DNA from: Bacillota bacterium
Lineage (GTDB): Bacteria > Bacillota > Clostridia > Lachnospirales > Lachnospiraceae
Length of the DNA stretch: 64,000 bases
NCBI GenBank assembly: GCA_023409535.1
Contig: JAEYGZ010000039.1
Location: 372,001-436,000 of the forward strand
Reading direction: 5' to 3'
Position numbers and translations under genes: made by a program. The stretch's first letter is position 1, and each line of letters opens with the position of its first letter. Positions 37,102 to 46,060 of the stretch are shown in pieces. The notes under the pieces were generated by a model. That model searched no databases. It was not told the origin of the DNA and was given only the letters and a program-made list of their open reading frames with translations.

Positions 37102-37133
37102 AGCCATTACATGATCGTGGTTGTGTAATGGCT
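37102..37133 (+). terminator. Rho-independent terminator
   Basis: Arms AGCCATTACA and TGTAATGGCT around a 12-base loop, followed by six T. Confidence 0.88.
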
Positions 37134-37213
37134 TTTTTAATTGAAATATATAAGAGGAGGTATGCAGCTACATTGTAACGTTTGCCCATATATGAGAAAA
37201 AATTCCAGTATTA

Positions 37214-37242
37214 TTTACATATCATGTATATAATGTTATAAT
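37214..37242 (+). promoter_or_regulatory. Sigma-A type promoter
   Basis: TTTACA (37214-37219), 17-base spacer, TATAAT (37237-37242), 66 bases before the ATG at 37309. Confidence 0.75.
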
Positions 37243-37308
37243 ATAAGAAATAATGTCAGATTATGATACATAAAAGTATCAACAATAGCGTTTGAAAGGA
37301 CAAAAAGG

Positions 37309-37962
37309 ATGGGAAAAAGAACTGGAAAAAGGTATGTTAATGAAATTACGCTGAATATGGACCCGGTATATGTTGAGAATTCAATACAAGCATATCTAAA
37401 ACAAAATGATTTTAAACTCGTAAATGAAAAAGAAGAAAGTTTTTACAAAACAGGCGGGGTGATGCATAGCTTTAAGTACGCATACAATAATGGGGTGCTG
37501 CATATAGAAGCCTGGCTTGGTAAAATCGGAAAAGAATATGATATCAGTGACGGGAAATTTATGGGGGCAGCTTATAAGGTACCATACTATAATAGTGTTC
37601 TTTCTTTGCTGGGTTCCTTGGAAAAGGACAGGCAGATGCAGCAATACATTAGTGCTCAAAGCTATGATCAGGTAAATACGCAGCCTTATGGAAGTTTTGA
37701 TCAACCCAATTCCGCCGTATTACAGGAAATTAGTAAAACAAATGATAAGAATGCAGTTATTGCATTCTGGCTGTCAATAGCCGCTCTTGTACTGGTATTT
37801 GGATCAAAATTAAGCCTGTTAGCCAGTGTAGGTTCTTATTATCTTGCATTTTCATACGGATTAAAATCAAGGAAAAGAGGCATGGCAATGGCAGCTGTTG
37901 TCATTAATTCGATTGCAGTCTTAATGGCAATATTGATCTTCTTTGGTATTATATTTGACTAG
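37309..37962 (+). CDS. Membrane protein with N-terminal soluble domain, function unknown
   Basis: 217 residues. The first 110 form a soluble alpha/beta-like unit (ITLNMDPVYVENSIQAYLKQNDFKLV, then GGVMHSFKYAYNNGVLHIEAWLGK). A Gln-rich linker follows, then two or three membrane segments (AVIAFWLSIAALVLVF, LLASVGSYYLAFSYGLK, AAVVINSIAVLMAILIFFGIIF) like those of DUF4190-type proteins. Similar two-part proteins are widespread in Clostridia. It has its own promoter and is closed by the terminator at 38028. Confidence 0.75.
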   Translation: MGKRTGKRYVNEITLNMDPVYVENSIQAYLKQNDFKLVNEKEESFYKTGGVMHSFKYAYNNGVLHIEAWLGKIGKEYDISDGKFMGAAYKVPYYNSVLSLLGSLEKDRQMQQYISAQSYDQVNTQPYGSFDQPNSAVLQEISKTNDKNAVIAFWLSIAALVLVFGSKLSLLASVGSYYLAFSYGLKSRKRGMAMAAVVINSIAVLMAILIFFGIIFD

Positions 37963-38027
37963 TTTGTTATTAGAAATGGATTAGTTGAAGTAGATAATAA
38001 ATGCTTTGAATTATAAATATTACATAG

Positions 38028-38060
38028 AATAACGGCTGCAGCTCTGTGACAGTCGTTATT
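38028..38060 (+). terminator. Rho-independent terminator before hscC-like gene
   Basis: Arms AATAACGGCTG and CAGTCGTTATT (one G-U) around an 11-base loop, followed by TTTCTT. Only 52 bases separate it from the Hsp70 start, and no clear promoter lies between them, so the Hsp70 gene may depend on read-through. Confidence 0.8.
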
Positions 38061-38112
38061 TTTCTTAAAATAAATAATGTTTTAATACGGCTTGACGAAA
38101 AGGAGAATGAAA

Positions 38113-39813
38113 GTGCCGACAATAGGAATAGATTTAGGAACTACAAACAGCCTGTGTGCATACTGGAGCGAAGATGGACCGGTTATCATTCCCAATATTC
38201 TGGGTTCAAATCTTACACCTTCTATCATCAGTATTGACGAAAATGATGAAATACTGATAGGACAGGTAGCTAAGGAACGCTTGATCACGCATCCGCATTT
38301 GACGGTATCCTGTTTTAAACGTTATATGGGGACGGACAAACAATATTGCATTGGAAAATATGTTTTCACTCCCATTGACCTGTCAGCTTTTGTTCTAAAA
38401 GCACTGAAGGCAGATGCGGAGGCGTACTTCAATGAAGAAGTGAAGGAGGCTGTTATCAGCGTTCCGGCATATTTTAATGACAAACAGAGAAAGGCAACAA
38501 AGCAGGCTGCGGAATTGGCCGGCTTTCATGTGGAAAGGCTAATTAGCGAACCAACAGCTGCGGCTATTGCGTATGGGCTTCATCAGGAGAAAGATGAAAC
38601 AAAGTTTATGATCTTCGATCTCGGGGGAGGGACCTTTGATGTCTCCATTCTGGAGCTGTTTGATGGAATCATGGAAGTAAGGGCAATCGCGGGTGATAAT
38701 TATTTGGGCGGTGAGGATTTTACCAATCTTCTTGTTGATTATTTCGTCAGGAATGAACATATCAATATGGAGATGCTGGATTCTAAAGAAATGTCAGCGC
38801 TTTATAAGCAGGCGGAAATGTGTAAGCGGTTGCTGGGAGAGAAAAACATCGGCAATATGACCTTTACATACAGGGGATTAACGTTAACGCGTGAAATCAG
38901 CAGACCGGAATATGAGAAGCTGGTGACGCCGCTGCTTCTCAGGCTCCGCCAGCCAATTGAGCGTTCCATGAGGGATGCGGATTTAAGGCCGTCCGATCTC
39001 GATGCGGTTATTCTTATTGGAGGAGCAACCCGAATGCAGATCATAAAATCTGTTGTAGGTAAAATGTTTGGAAAGCTCCCCTATAGCAATATCAATCCGG
39101 ACGAAGCAGTGGCATTAGGTGCAGCAATTCAGGTGGCATTAAAGGAGAGAAACGAATCATTAGAAGAAATTATCTTAACGGATGTATGCCCATATACACT
39201 GGGCACCGCCGTAGTCAAGGAAATATCGGACGGAAAATATGAGCCTGGGTATTTTTTACCTATTATAGAGCGCAATACACCAATACCGGTCAGCCGGATG
39301 GAGCGCCTTTCTGCAATCAAGGATGGGCAGACAGAGATTAATCTTATGATATATCAGGGGGAAAATCGAAAGGTAGACGGAAATATTTATCTGGGGGTAT
39401 TGCCTGTCAAAATTGCTCCGGCAAAAAGCGGGGAAGAGGCGATCGAGGTTCGATATACCTATGATATCAACGGTATCCTGGAGGTTGAGGCCATTGCTTT
39501 AAAAACCGGAGAAAAGAAGTCGCTGGTTATCGAACAAAATGCCGGTTCCATGACGAAGGAAGAAATTGAACAAAGGTTAATCGCCTTACAGGATATCAAG
39601 ATACATCCCAGAGATAAAACGGAAAATATACTTCTTCTTGCAAAGGGGGAACGACTCTATGAGGAAGCATTGGGTGATAGAAGAGAGTATATAGGAGAAT
39701 TGCTTCATTACTTTGAAAATATTTTGGACAAGCAGAATGATCTGGAAATCAGGAAAGCAGCAAAGGCAGTGAGAGAAAAGCTGGAAGTATTGGAAGGGTG
39801 GTTTGATTATTGA
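38113..39813 (+). CDS. hscC: HscC-type Hsp70 chaperone
   Basis: ATP-driven chaperone of the HscC group, smaller than DnaK. Nucleotide-binding domain (1-360) with the phosphate-1 motif IGIDLGTTNS, phosphate-2 FDLGGGTFDVSILE, adenosine region IGGATRMQ and the linker-like ILTDVCPYTLGTAVV. The substrate domain begins at about 385 and the total length is 566 residues, close to E. coli HscC. Many HscC-specific phrases are shared (RLISEPTAAAIAYGLH, GDNYLGGEDFTNLLVDYF, IERNTPIPVSR, VYQGENRKV-like). Start: AAAAGGAG (38098-38105) is 7 bases before GTG 38113 and only 1 base before ATG 38107, so I chose the GTG. It overlaps the J-protein gene by one base. Confidence 0.93.
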   Translation: MPTIGIDLGTTNSLCAYWSEDGPVIIPNILGSNLTPSIISIDENDEILIGQVAKERLITHPHLTVSCFKRYMGTDKQYCIGKYVFTPIDLSAFVLKALKADAEAYFNEEVKEAVISVPAYFNDKQRKATKQAAELAGFHVERLISEPTAAAIAYGLHQEKDETKFMIFDLGGGTFDVSILELFDGIMEVRAIAGDNYLGGEDFTNLLVDYFVRNEHINMEMLDSKEMSALYKQAEMCKRLLGEKNIGNMTFTYRGLTLTREISRPEYEKLVTPLLLRLRQPIERSMRDADLRPSDLDAVILIGGATRMQIIKSVVGKMFGKLPYSNINPDEAVALGAAIQVALKERNESLEEIILTDVCPYTLGTAVVKEISDGKYEPGYFLPIIERNTPIPVSRMERLSAIKDGQTEINLMIYQGENRKVDGNIYLGVLPVKIAPAKSGEEAIEVRYTYDINGILEVEAIALKTGEKKSLVIEQNAGSMTKEEIEQRLIALQDIKIHPRDKTENILLLAKGERLYEEALGDRREYIGELLHYFENILDKQNDLEIRKAAKAVREKLEVLEGWFDY

Positions 39814-41228
39814 TGAATGACTGGGAACGATTAGGCATAAACCATACCCTGGATGCATCCGTGATTAAAAAAGCATATGCAAAGCAACTGAAATTAAATC
39901 ATCCGGAGGATGATCTCCAGGGATATCAGGAGCTTCGGGAAGCTTATGACAGGCTGTTGAAATACGTGAAGAATTATGACCTCTATCAAAATGCGGAAAT
40001 CCTAAAAAATGAGGATAAAGAAGAGAGCAATTTGGAACATCGGCTTCATCAGACACTTACATCGGATCAAAGCATGACAGATTCGGAAGATGACGGAGAT
40101 ACTGCTTCATCGTATGACAATAGTCATGCTTCGCATGATAACGAGGCAGACCGTATAATCAGTGAATTTTTTGATAAAGTGCATCAGCTGTATCATAATT
40201 TTTTTCAGAGGCTTGAGGTTAAAAACTGGGAAGAAGTATTAAATAGTGTTATCATATGGAATTTGGATTCTATGAAAATTGTAAACAGAAGAATGCTGGA
40301 ATTCTTGTCGGTAAACTATCTGCTGTCCAGGAATGTATATAAATATCTGAACCGCTATTTTGAATGGAATACGCAGGAAGAATATATAAGAAATACCTAT
40401 AGTAAAGCCTTTGCTGATTATCTTTTCCTTCAAATCGGGAATGAAAGAGTCCTTCGCTATTGTTGCTTTGACAGCAGGTTAAATGTCAATTATGAGGAGT
40501 ATGTTTATTACCGGGAATCAGCTTTTATGGCTTTATCTAATTATGACTTTAAAAATGCGGAGATGTATCTTAACAAAGCTGCCGCACTATATTCAGGGGA
40601 TCCGGATCTGTATTGTCTTAGGGGAGAATTTTACATGCGAACCGGGGACTGCCAAAGAGCGGAATATGAGTTTCAAGCTGCCCTCGCCATAAATCCAAAT
40701 GATATATATATCTATTATTACAAGGCGAACATTTATTATAATGCAGGATTTTATACGGAGGCTCTTCAGATATGTAATATGATAAACAATTCAGGCCAGT
40801 TTAATTATGAGCTTCTGACGTTAGCCGGGAAATGTTATCTTAAGCTGGGTAATTTAAAAAAGGCCGAAAGGATATTTCTTGACAACATAAAATTAAATCC
40901 TTCGGATGATGAGTTAAAAGAAGGTCTTGCACAAATTATGAATCAATACCTGCTTTATATTAAGAAGCATAGATTTGCACTGGGAAAGCAGATGAGAGTA
41001 AACAAAATTGTTAAGGAGCTGCGCGATCCCATGCAAAGGAAGGGCAGTCAACCCCAACCTGTAGATACCGGACGTTTGATTGTAATGCTCCTGAGCCTTG
41101 TTGTGTTTATATTATTCGGCTTGATTCTCATTGCAAACTCATTCAACAGTATAGCAGCGATAGCAGCGGTATTGGTATTATTCATCAGGTTCTTAATCAA
41201 GAGGTTTCAAAAAGACAAAGATAGTTGA
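39813..41228 (+). CDS. J-domain membrane protein with TPR, partner of HscC-like chaperone
   Basis: Co-chaperone that should stimulate the ATPase of the Hsp70 encoded just before it; stop and start share one base (TGATG). The 471-residue protein has a short J-domain at 1-55 (WERLGINHTLDASVIKKAYAKQL, KLNHPEDDLQGYQELREAYDRLL). The canonical HPD tripeptide reads HPE (30-32), as I recall for some HscC partners (DjlB/DjlC group). A charged linker follows, then a helical middle part, TPR-like repeats at about 225-385 (for example DCQRAEYEFQAALAINPNDIYIYYYKANIYYNAGFYTEAL, split over two repeats), and two membrane segments near 410-460. It is probably tethered to the inside of the membrane by its C-terminus. 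Confidence 0.88.
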   Translation: MNDWERLGINHTLDASVIKKAYAKQLKLNHPEDDLQGYQELREAYDRLLKYVKNYDLYQNAEILKNEDKEESNLEHRLHQTLTSDQSMTDSEDDGDTASSYDNSHASHDNEADRIISEFFDKVHQLYHNFFQRLEVKNWEEVLNSVIIWNLDSMKIVNRRMLEFLSVNYLLSRNVYKYLNRYFEWNTQEEYIRNTYSKAFADYLFLQIGNERVLRYCCFDSRLNVNYEEYVYYRESAFMALSNYDFKNAEMYLNKAAALYSGDPDLYCLRGEFYMRTGDCQRAEYEFQAALAINPNDIYIYYYKANIYYNAGFYTEALQICNMINNSGQFNYELLTLAGKCYLKLGNLKKAERIFLDNIKLNPSDDELKEGLAQIMNQYLLYIKKHRFALGKQMRVNKIVKELRDPMQRKGSQPQPVDTGRLIVMLLSLVVFILFGLILIANSFNSIAAIAAVLVLFIRFLIKRFQKDKDS

Positions 41229-41260
41229 TTTTTTTGTTTAATTTTGGTGAAAAAAGACGA

Positions 41261-41289
41261 TTGATTTTAACTTGGAAGAAATATATAAT
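41261..41289 (+). promoter_or_regulatory. Sigma-A type promoter of lipoprotein gene
   Basis: TTGATT (41261-41266), 17-base spacer, TATAAT (41284-41289); a start of transcription near 41296 would give a leader of about 65 bases with AGGAGGA before the ATG. Confidence 0.75.
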
Positions 41290-41361
41290 GGTTCATGGAT
41301 TTATGGGAAAATTTACCCGTGTTATCCTGAAGCAATCAAATATTAGGAGGATTAGTTTACT

Positions 41362-42105
41362 ATGCGAAAGAAAAAGTTGATTTTGCTGCTCACACTTACT
41401 ATGGCAATAGCCGTATTAGGGGCTTGCAGTAAAGCAGACAAAGAGACACCGGATTCGCCATCGGCAGCCAATGTTACGGAACAGCCGACACCATCGGTTG
41501 AAGCAGCCGCACCCGAAGCAACAGCCACACCTGAAGCAACAACTACACCTGAGACAACCCCTTCCGACGCAGCCGCATCCGACACACCTGCTGCTCCTGC
41601 CGGGGATTCCGCTGCCGGAGATTTATCAGACGATTTATTTGATTTTCAGTTCTCTTTAAACGGAGAAGTTTATACCCTGCCTTGCCAATACTCTGAGTTA
41701 TCAGAAGCCGGATGGTCTATGGAGGATATTGAAGGAAATGAATTGGAAGCAGGTCAGTATACGCTTCAAAATCGTATCAGCAATGGTGATATTTATTTAA
41801 GCGCAAACATTGTAAATACCGGAGATGAGACATTACCTATGGAGCAGTGCAGAGTCGGTAAGCTGTCTTTAGATTCCTATGAAGCTGACAGCGGAGCTAA
41901 GCTGGTGCTTTCGAAAGGGATTACATATGGCTCTACCTATGATGAAGTAACCGCCGCATTTGGAGAGCCGACAGATACCTATGATTCAGATGTAATCATT
42001 ACCTTAACATATAAAGCAGATACTTATTCCTATGTTAAAATCCAGTTTGATGCTAAAACGAAGACGGTTAACTCCATGGAAATTGAAAATATGATTTCAG
42101 AATAA
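41362..42105 (+). CDS. Predicted lipoprotein with Ala/Thr/Pro-rich linker
   Basis: 247 residues. Signal peptide with lipobox VLGAC (Cys22), then a 70-residue low-complexity linker of Thr-Pro-Glu-Ala repeats that would lift the globular part off the membrane. The C-terminal domain (about 92-247) starts FQFSLNGEVYTLPCQYSEL and contains GITYGSTYDEVTAAFGEPTDTYDS, a BLIP/SmpA-like beta-strand unit in appearance. Similar lipoproteins are common in Lachnospiraceae, role unknown. It has its own promoter and terminator, so it is not strictly part of the chaperone operon although adjacent. Confidence 0.78.
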   Translation: MRKKKLILLLTLTMAIAVLGACSKADKETPDSPSAANVTEQPTPSVEAAAPEATATPEATTTPETTPSDAAASDTPAAPAGDSAAGDLSDDLFDFQFSLNGEVYTLPCQYSELSEAGWSMEDIEGNELEAGQYTLQNRISNGDIYLSANIVNTGDETLPMEQCRVGKLSLDSYEADSGAKLVLSKGITYGSTYDEVTAAFGEPTDTYDSDVIITLTYKADTYSYVKIQFDAKTKTVNSMEIENMISE

Positions 42106-42116
42106 TCATAGCCGAA

Positions 42117-42155
42117 GAAAGAAGCTGACAGGCTTTCTGCTTGTCAGCTTCTTTC
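42117..42155 (+). terminator. Rho-independent terminator
   Basis: Perfect 14-base arms GAAAGAAGCTGACA and TGTCAGCTTCTTTC with an 11-base loop after the lipoprotein gene; could also serve the leftward gene at 42214. Confidence 0.85.
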
Positions 42156-42213
42156 GCATTCACAGGTGCATACCCCCATGACACCATAGATAAAATTATT
42201 TTCAAAGATTTCT

Positions 42214-42831
42214 TTATCTTTTGATTACAGGCACATATGCAAAACCGCTGCCATATCTTGACCAATTATAATATTCAAATTCTTGTGCACCATTTTCATT
42301 GAATTTATAACCATGCTCCGGCATAGCAAAATCCTTCATAAGACCGAATAATTCCCAAATTTCACAGTTATCCCGGCCCAAAGCTTTTGCAGCATCTGCG
42401 TCATGGAATATGCGCATAAAAAGAGACTTTGGCATTTTGTAAATATCATAAACATCAGGCTGCTTTTCTGTTGCAACTTCCTGAGCAAACATCATTCCTC
42501 TGGGCGTTGTGCCGCCGCGCCAGTAATCAATGCTGATAGCAGCATCCCATTCAGGCGCAATGCATTCCTGCTTGGGAACTGAAACAAGGCTTCGGTAATC
42601 ATTTAACAATTTTCCGATATCAGGTTCATCAGTCAAATTCTGTGCATAAGCAATTTTACCGCAAAAAGTGGCTTCCGGCCTTTCAACCACTTCGAATAAC
42701 GCGCCCCTGTACAGGATTGTTTCAACGATTGTTTCTTTTTGGTATTCTTCCGCAGTATACAGAATAAACGGCCTTTTGGGACTATAGCTTTCAGTGCTTG
42801 TCTGATCTGACTTTTTCGCTGTTTCACTCAT
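42214..42831 (-). CDS. GyrI-like effector-binding-type protein
   Basis: 205 residues, cytosolic. The last 170 residues resemble the small-molecule-binding domain of AraC/BmrR-type regulators, such as EWDAAISIDYWRGGTTPRGMMFAQEVA and the ending EYYNWSRYGSGFAYVPVIK. No DNA-binding part. It follows, 19 bases apart, a broken AraC regulator gene on the same strand (42851), so the pair might be what remains of a regulator plus ligand-binding unit. Ligand unknown. Family assignment is moderate. Confidence 0.6.
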   Translation of the reverse strand: MSETAKKSDQTSTESYSPKRPFILYTAEEYQKETIVETILYRGALFEVVERPEATFCGKIAYAQNLTDEPDIGKLLNDYRSLVSVPKQECIAPEWDAAISIDYWRGGTTPRGMMFAQEVATEKQPDVYDIYKMPKSLFMRIFHDADAAKALGRDNCEIWELFGLMKDFAMPEHGYKFNENGAQEFEYYNWSRYGSGFAYVPVIKR

Positions 42832-42850
42832 ATGTATTCTCCTTTTTATT

Positions 42851-43114
42851 TTATATCTTTACCCTATCATCTTCTTTAAAATTTGTATTATCATTTTGTA
42901 CCAACTTTACAGGGCAATACATTTTAACTGCAGGATTAGAAAAACTCTCCTTTACATTATAAACGGCAAAGATATGGAACGGCAGAGCGCCTGCTGAGAT
43001 GAATAGCCAGCCGAGTTTTTGTAAGGTTGCAACATTAATATTATGTAAAAGATTATGTTCTATTTTTTCGATGAGAATATTTATATATTCATATTTATTT
43101 TTCGCTATGATCAT
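42851..43114 (-). pseudogene. Broken AraC family regulator, internal deletion
   Basis: The 87-codon frame begins like an intact AraC regulator: YINILIEKIEHNLLHNINVATLQKLG is a typical first helix of its DNA-binding domain. After KLG the frame becomes unlike any regulator. In the next frame, however, the DNA reads YSSQQALCR, which is the recognition part of the second helix-turn-helix (YSSxQALCR type). About 55 codons between the two motifs are missing, and the deletion changed the frame. The end (VKMYCPVKLVQ) resembles the tail of the effector domain. So the gene looks like a collapsed regulator of the AraC plus GyrI-like kind. It should have no normal DNA-binding activity. Confidence 0.6.
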
Positions 43115-43343
43115 ATCAGTTAATCCTGCGCATCTTTATTTTCTACCATATAATCCCATTATAATACAATTTTGTTTTTTAATAAAGCTATTATATTTTA
43201 AAATACGGATTTAAAAGAAGTTAAATATTTTTACGCTATTTTAATCCTCAGAATAAGCTGTACCGGAGAACACATTTGAACGGTAGCAAATTCTCTGCTA
43301 ATGAATATAATAGGCAATAAGACATAAGTGGGGGAGGGTTTCA

Positions 43344-44828
43344 ATGATTTGGTTAAGTATTGCAGTTATCTTTCTATGCCTGATTGGGGCAGGAGCAATA
43401 TACAAATTCGGCAGGACCATAAGATACAGGCTTTTTGGATTAGTAATGACAGCTGCCGCTGCATTTGTCATTGGGTTGGGGATAAGCTGCCAAGAGGATA
43501 GGACAAGGTTATCTCTACTGTTTGCAGGGGGGTTGCTGCTGGCAGGCGGATGCTATATGGCAATTAAGAAAGAGATCACAGCAGTAAATATTGCTGGAAT
43601 GATAGTCGTACTCTGCTCTGCCGTACTATTTATGGTTACGTATCTTACCTACTCCGACAGTAAGGAAGAGTTGGCTTGGGGAAATAATCAATATGGGACA
43701 TTGGCGAATGGCAGCTATATCTATGATAGTCTTGTGCCGAAACCAATCGAGGGAGAAGAGCAGTTTCAATCCATATCAGGCGGAAGCCATCATACGCTTG
43801 CGCTGGACAATAGCGGTTATGTATGGATATGGGGCTGGGAGACAGTGCCTTCGATACAGAGGTATATTCCTTTTCAGGTGAATGAATTAAGGAATATTGT
43901 TAAAGTAAGTGCCGGAGCCTTCCATAGTGTTGTATTGGACTGTGCAGGCAATGTATGGACCTGGGGAGAAAATGGCTCCGGACAGCTGGGAGACGGTACG
44001 AATCTGTCACGGCCTGAGCCGGGAAAGGTAACAGGCTTAAGCGGTATTATAGATATCGCTGCCAAAGGTTCCACAACTCTGGCGATTGACAGGGAGGGAC
44101 AGGTCTGGGCCTGGGGTGATAATTCTTACGGACAGTTGGGGGATGGCACCAGGATATCGCGAAATCTGCCGGTGCAGGTACAGGGAGTAACGGATGCAAG
44201 GGACATAGGGTGCGGAAACTTGTTCAGTATTGCGCTTACCGCAGACGGGAAGGTCTGGGCCTGGGGTAATAATACGAACGGACAGTTAGGGAATGGAACA
44301 AATACACAAAGCCTTGTTCCGGTTCAGAGTCTCGTAAGTAACATCAGGGAAATCAGCTGCGGCGGATATCATTGCCTTGCAATTGACCAGAATGGAGCCG
44401 TCTGGGGCTGGGGATTAAATGATGACGGAGAATTGGGTAACGGTAACTACATCGTTAGTGTAAGAACTCCAATCAATATCAATAATTTAGCGGGTTACCG
44501 AAAGGTTGCCGCCGGTGAATTTAGAAGTATGGGAATTGACCGGGAAGGCAAGGCAACCGCCTGGGGACGAAATTTCGGAGGCTTTCTGGGTATTGAATAT
44601 GACCAGATGGAAAATTCTAACGTTCCGTTAACCATATTCGGTCTGAATAATATAAGGGATCTATCCGTCAGCGGAGCATCAACCTATGCGCTGGAGGCCT
44701 ATCCGATTACACCGCTGTTGATAGCCTTAGGGACGGCAGGCATTTTATTGCTTATTGGATTAATACTTTTAACGGAAAGGGGGCTTTTCAATGTTATTCA
44801 AACGGAAACCAAGGCTGTCAGCTTATAA
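43344..44828 (+). CDS. Membrane-anchored RCC1-repeat propeller protein (1 of 3)
   Basis: 494 residues. Four N-terminal membrane segments (about 2-22, 30-48, 57-75, 82-104), then seven RCC1 repeats, each with a core like VWAWGDNSYGQLGDGT, between about 110 and 445, and a C-terminal membrane segment (about 460-480). Seven repeats make one complete seven-bladed propeller. Positive residues after the first segment (KFGRTIRYR) place the propeller outside the cell. RCC1 propellers serve as protein or nucleotide-exchange interaction surfaces in eukaryotes; the bacterial role is largely unknown to me. Its end overlaps the next gene by 38 bases, so the three RCC1 genes are one operon. Confidence 0.88.
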   Translation: MIWLSIAVIFLCLIGAGAIYKFGRTIRYRLFGLVMTAAAAFVIGLGISCQEDRTRLSLLFAGGLLLAGGCYMAIKKEITAVNIAGMIVVLCSAVLFMVTYLTYSDSKEELAWGNNQYGTLANGSYIYDSLVPKPIEGEEQFQSISGGSHHTLALDNSGYVWIWGWETVPSIQRYIPFQVNELRNIVKVSAGAFHSVVLDCAGNVWTWGENGSGQLGDGTNLSRPEPGKVTGLSGIIDIAAKGSTTLAIDREGQVWAWGDNSYGQLGDGTRISRNLPVQVQGVTDARDIGCGNLFSIALTADGKVWAWGNNTNGQLGNGTNTQSLVPVQSLVSNIREISCGGYHCLAIDQNGAVWGWGLNDDGELGNGNYIVSVRTPININNLAGYRKVAAGEFRSMGIDREGKATAWGRNFGGFLGIEYDQMENSNVPLTIFGLNNIRDLSVSGASTYALEAYPITPLLIALGTAGILLLIGLILLTERGLFNVIQTETKAVSL

Positions 44829-46044
44829 CGTAGTAGGAATCCTATTGATAACCGCAGCCATTGCAGCCTTCGCTTTTACAGCGAGGGCTTCCGGTACCGC
44901 CGATACTGTATCCGGCCTTTCAAGCGGATATAATAGTGCGGGTGAGCTGAGCAGAGGTGATAATGGCTATACCTCTTTTATCTATCAAAACCTGGTTATG
45001 GATAAAGATAATCCCTTTGTTAAGCTGTTCGGAGGCAGCAGGCACTTTCTGGCATTAGATAAAGAAGGAGATTTATGGTCCTGGGGAAATAACTATTCAG
45101 GTCCTCTGGGTACGGGAACAACTTATAATGCATATCGGCCGGTCAGGGTTATTCAGGTGTCAGACATCACTGAAGCGAGCGGGGGAAATGATTTTTCTAT
45201 TGCTTTGGATGCAGGGGGAACAGTCTGGTCCTGGGGTATAAATTATTTTGGACAATTGGGGAACGGAACCTATACCGGCAACCTCGTCCCCGCTCCCATC
45301 CGCACCTTAAGCGGCATAACTGCCATATCCACACAGGAAGCCCACTGTCTTGCCCTGGATAGCCAGGGACAGGTCTGGTCCTGGGGTTATAATAATTACG
45401 GACAATTAGGGAATGGAACTTATACAAGCAGGAATGTTCCGGGGATTGTAGATGGGCTGCCGCAGATTGCGGCGGTAAACTGCGGAGGATATTCAAGCTT
45501 TGCACTGGACTATGAGGGAAATGTCTGGGCATGGGGAAGTAATGATTACGGCGAGCTGGGAAACGGATCAACGGTTAGTTCACCAACGCCTGTCAGGAGT
45601 CTGGCAAAGGATATAACAAAAATTTATAGCGGTTCCGGGCATACTCTGGCAATCGATAAGCAAGATAACCTTTGGTCCTGGGGTAATAATTATTACGGAC
45701 AGCTGGGGGATGGAAGCATGAATAGCAATCCGGTACCGGGTATAGTCAGCGGTCTTTTCGGAATCAAAGAGATTGCTGCCGGTGAATACAACAGTCTGGC
45801 GGTGAATGATAAGGGTAAGCTATGGGCCTGGGGCTATAATGATACCGGTAATCTGGGTCTGGGAATTGATATCTACCAGCAATTATTACCGAGCCAAATA
45901 AAGAATGTATCAGATGTTACCTCGATTGCTGCCGGTATTTATGATACTGCTCTTTTAGAGGTGCACCGACAGACAGCCGTAGGACCTGGAATGCAGCTTT
46001 CGGCGATTTTATTTTTGCTGGGGTTGATTTTAATTATATTATAG
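44791..46044 (+). CDS. Membrane-anchored RCC1-repeat propeller protein (2 of 3)
   Basis: 417 residues. One N-terminal membrane segment (about 12-30) behind a basic cytosolic end (LFKRKPR), seven RCC1 repeats at about 45-395 (cores such as VWSWGINYFGQLGNGT and LWSWGNNYYGQLGDGS; the first is degenerate, SSGYNSAGELSRG), and a hydrophobic C-terminal end (MQLSAILFLLGLILIIL). It begins inside the end of the preceding gene with GGAAAGGGGG upstream of the ATG. Simplest member of the triplet; the propeller should face outward. Confidence 0.88.
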   Translation: MLFKRKPRLSAYNVVGILLITAAIAAFAFTARASGTADTVSGLSSGYNSAGELSRGDNGYTSFIYQNLVMDKDNPFVKLFGGSRHFLALDKEGDLWSWGNNYSGPLGTGTTYNAYRPVRVIQVSDITEASGGNDFSIALDAGGTVWSWGINYFGQLGNGTYTGNLVPAPIRTLSGITAISTQEAHCLALDSQGQVWSWGYNNYGQLGNGTYTSRNVPGIVDGLPQIAAVNCGGYSSFALDYEGNVWAWGSNDYGELGNGSTVSSPTPVRSLAKDITKIYSGSGHTLAIDKQDNLWSWGNNYYGQLGDGSMNSNPVPGIVSGLFGIKEIAAGEYNSLAVNDKGKLWAWGYNDTGNLGLGIDIYQQLLPSQIKNVSDVTSIAAGIYDTALLEVHRQTAVGPGMQLSAILFLLGLILIIL

Positions 46045-46060
46045 AAGGGAGGCAGAAGAT

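Noticed and set aside
41470..41600. Short tandem repeats of GCAACA/CCTGAA type, with long open frames on the other strand and in another frame.
   Set aside because: They encode the Thr-Pro-Glu-Ala linker of the lipoprotein at 41362; the opposite-strand frame (41352-41585) is a low-complexity shadow.
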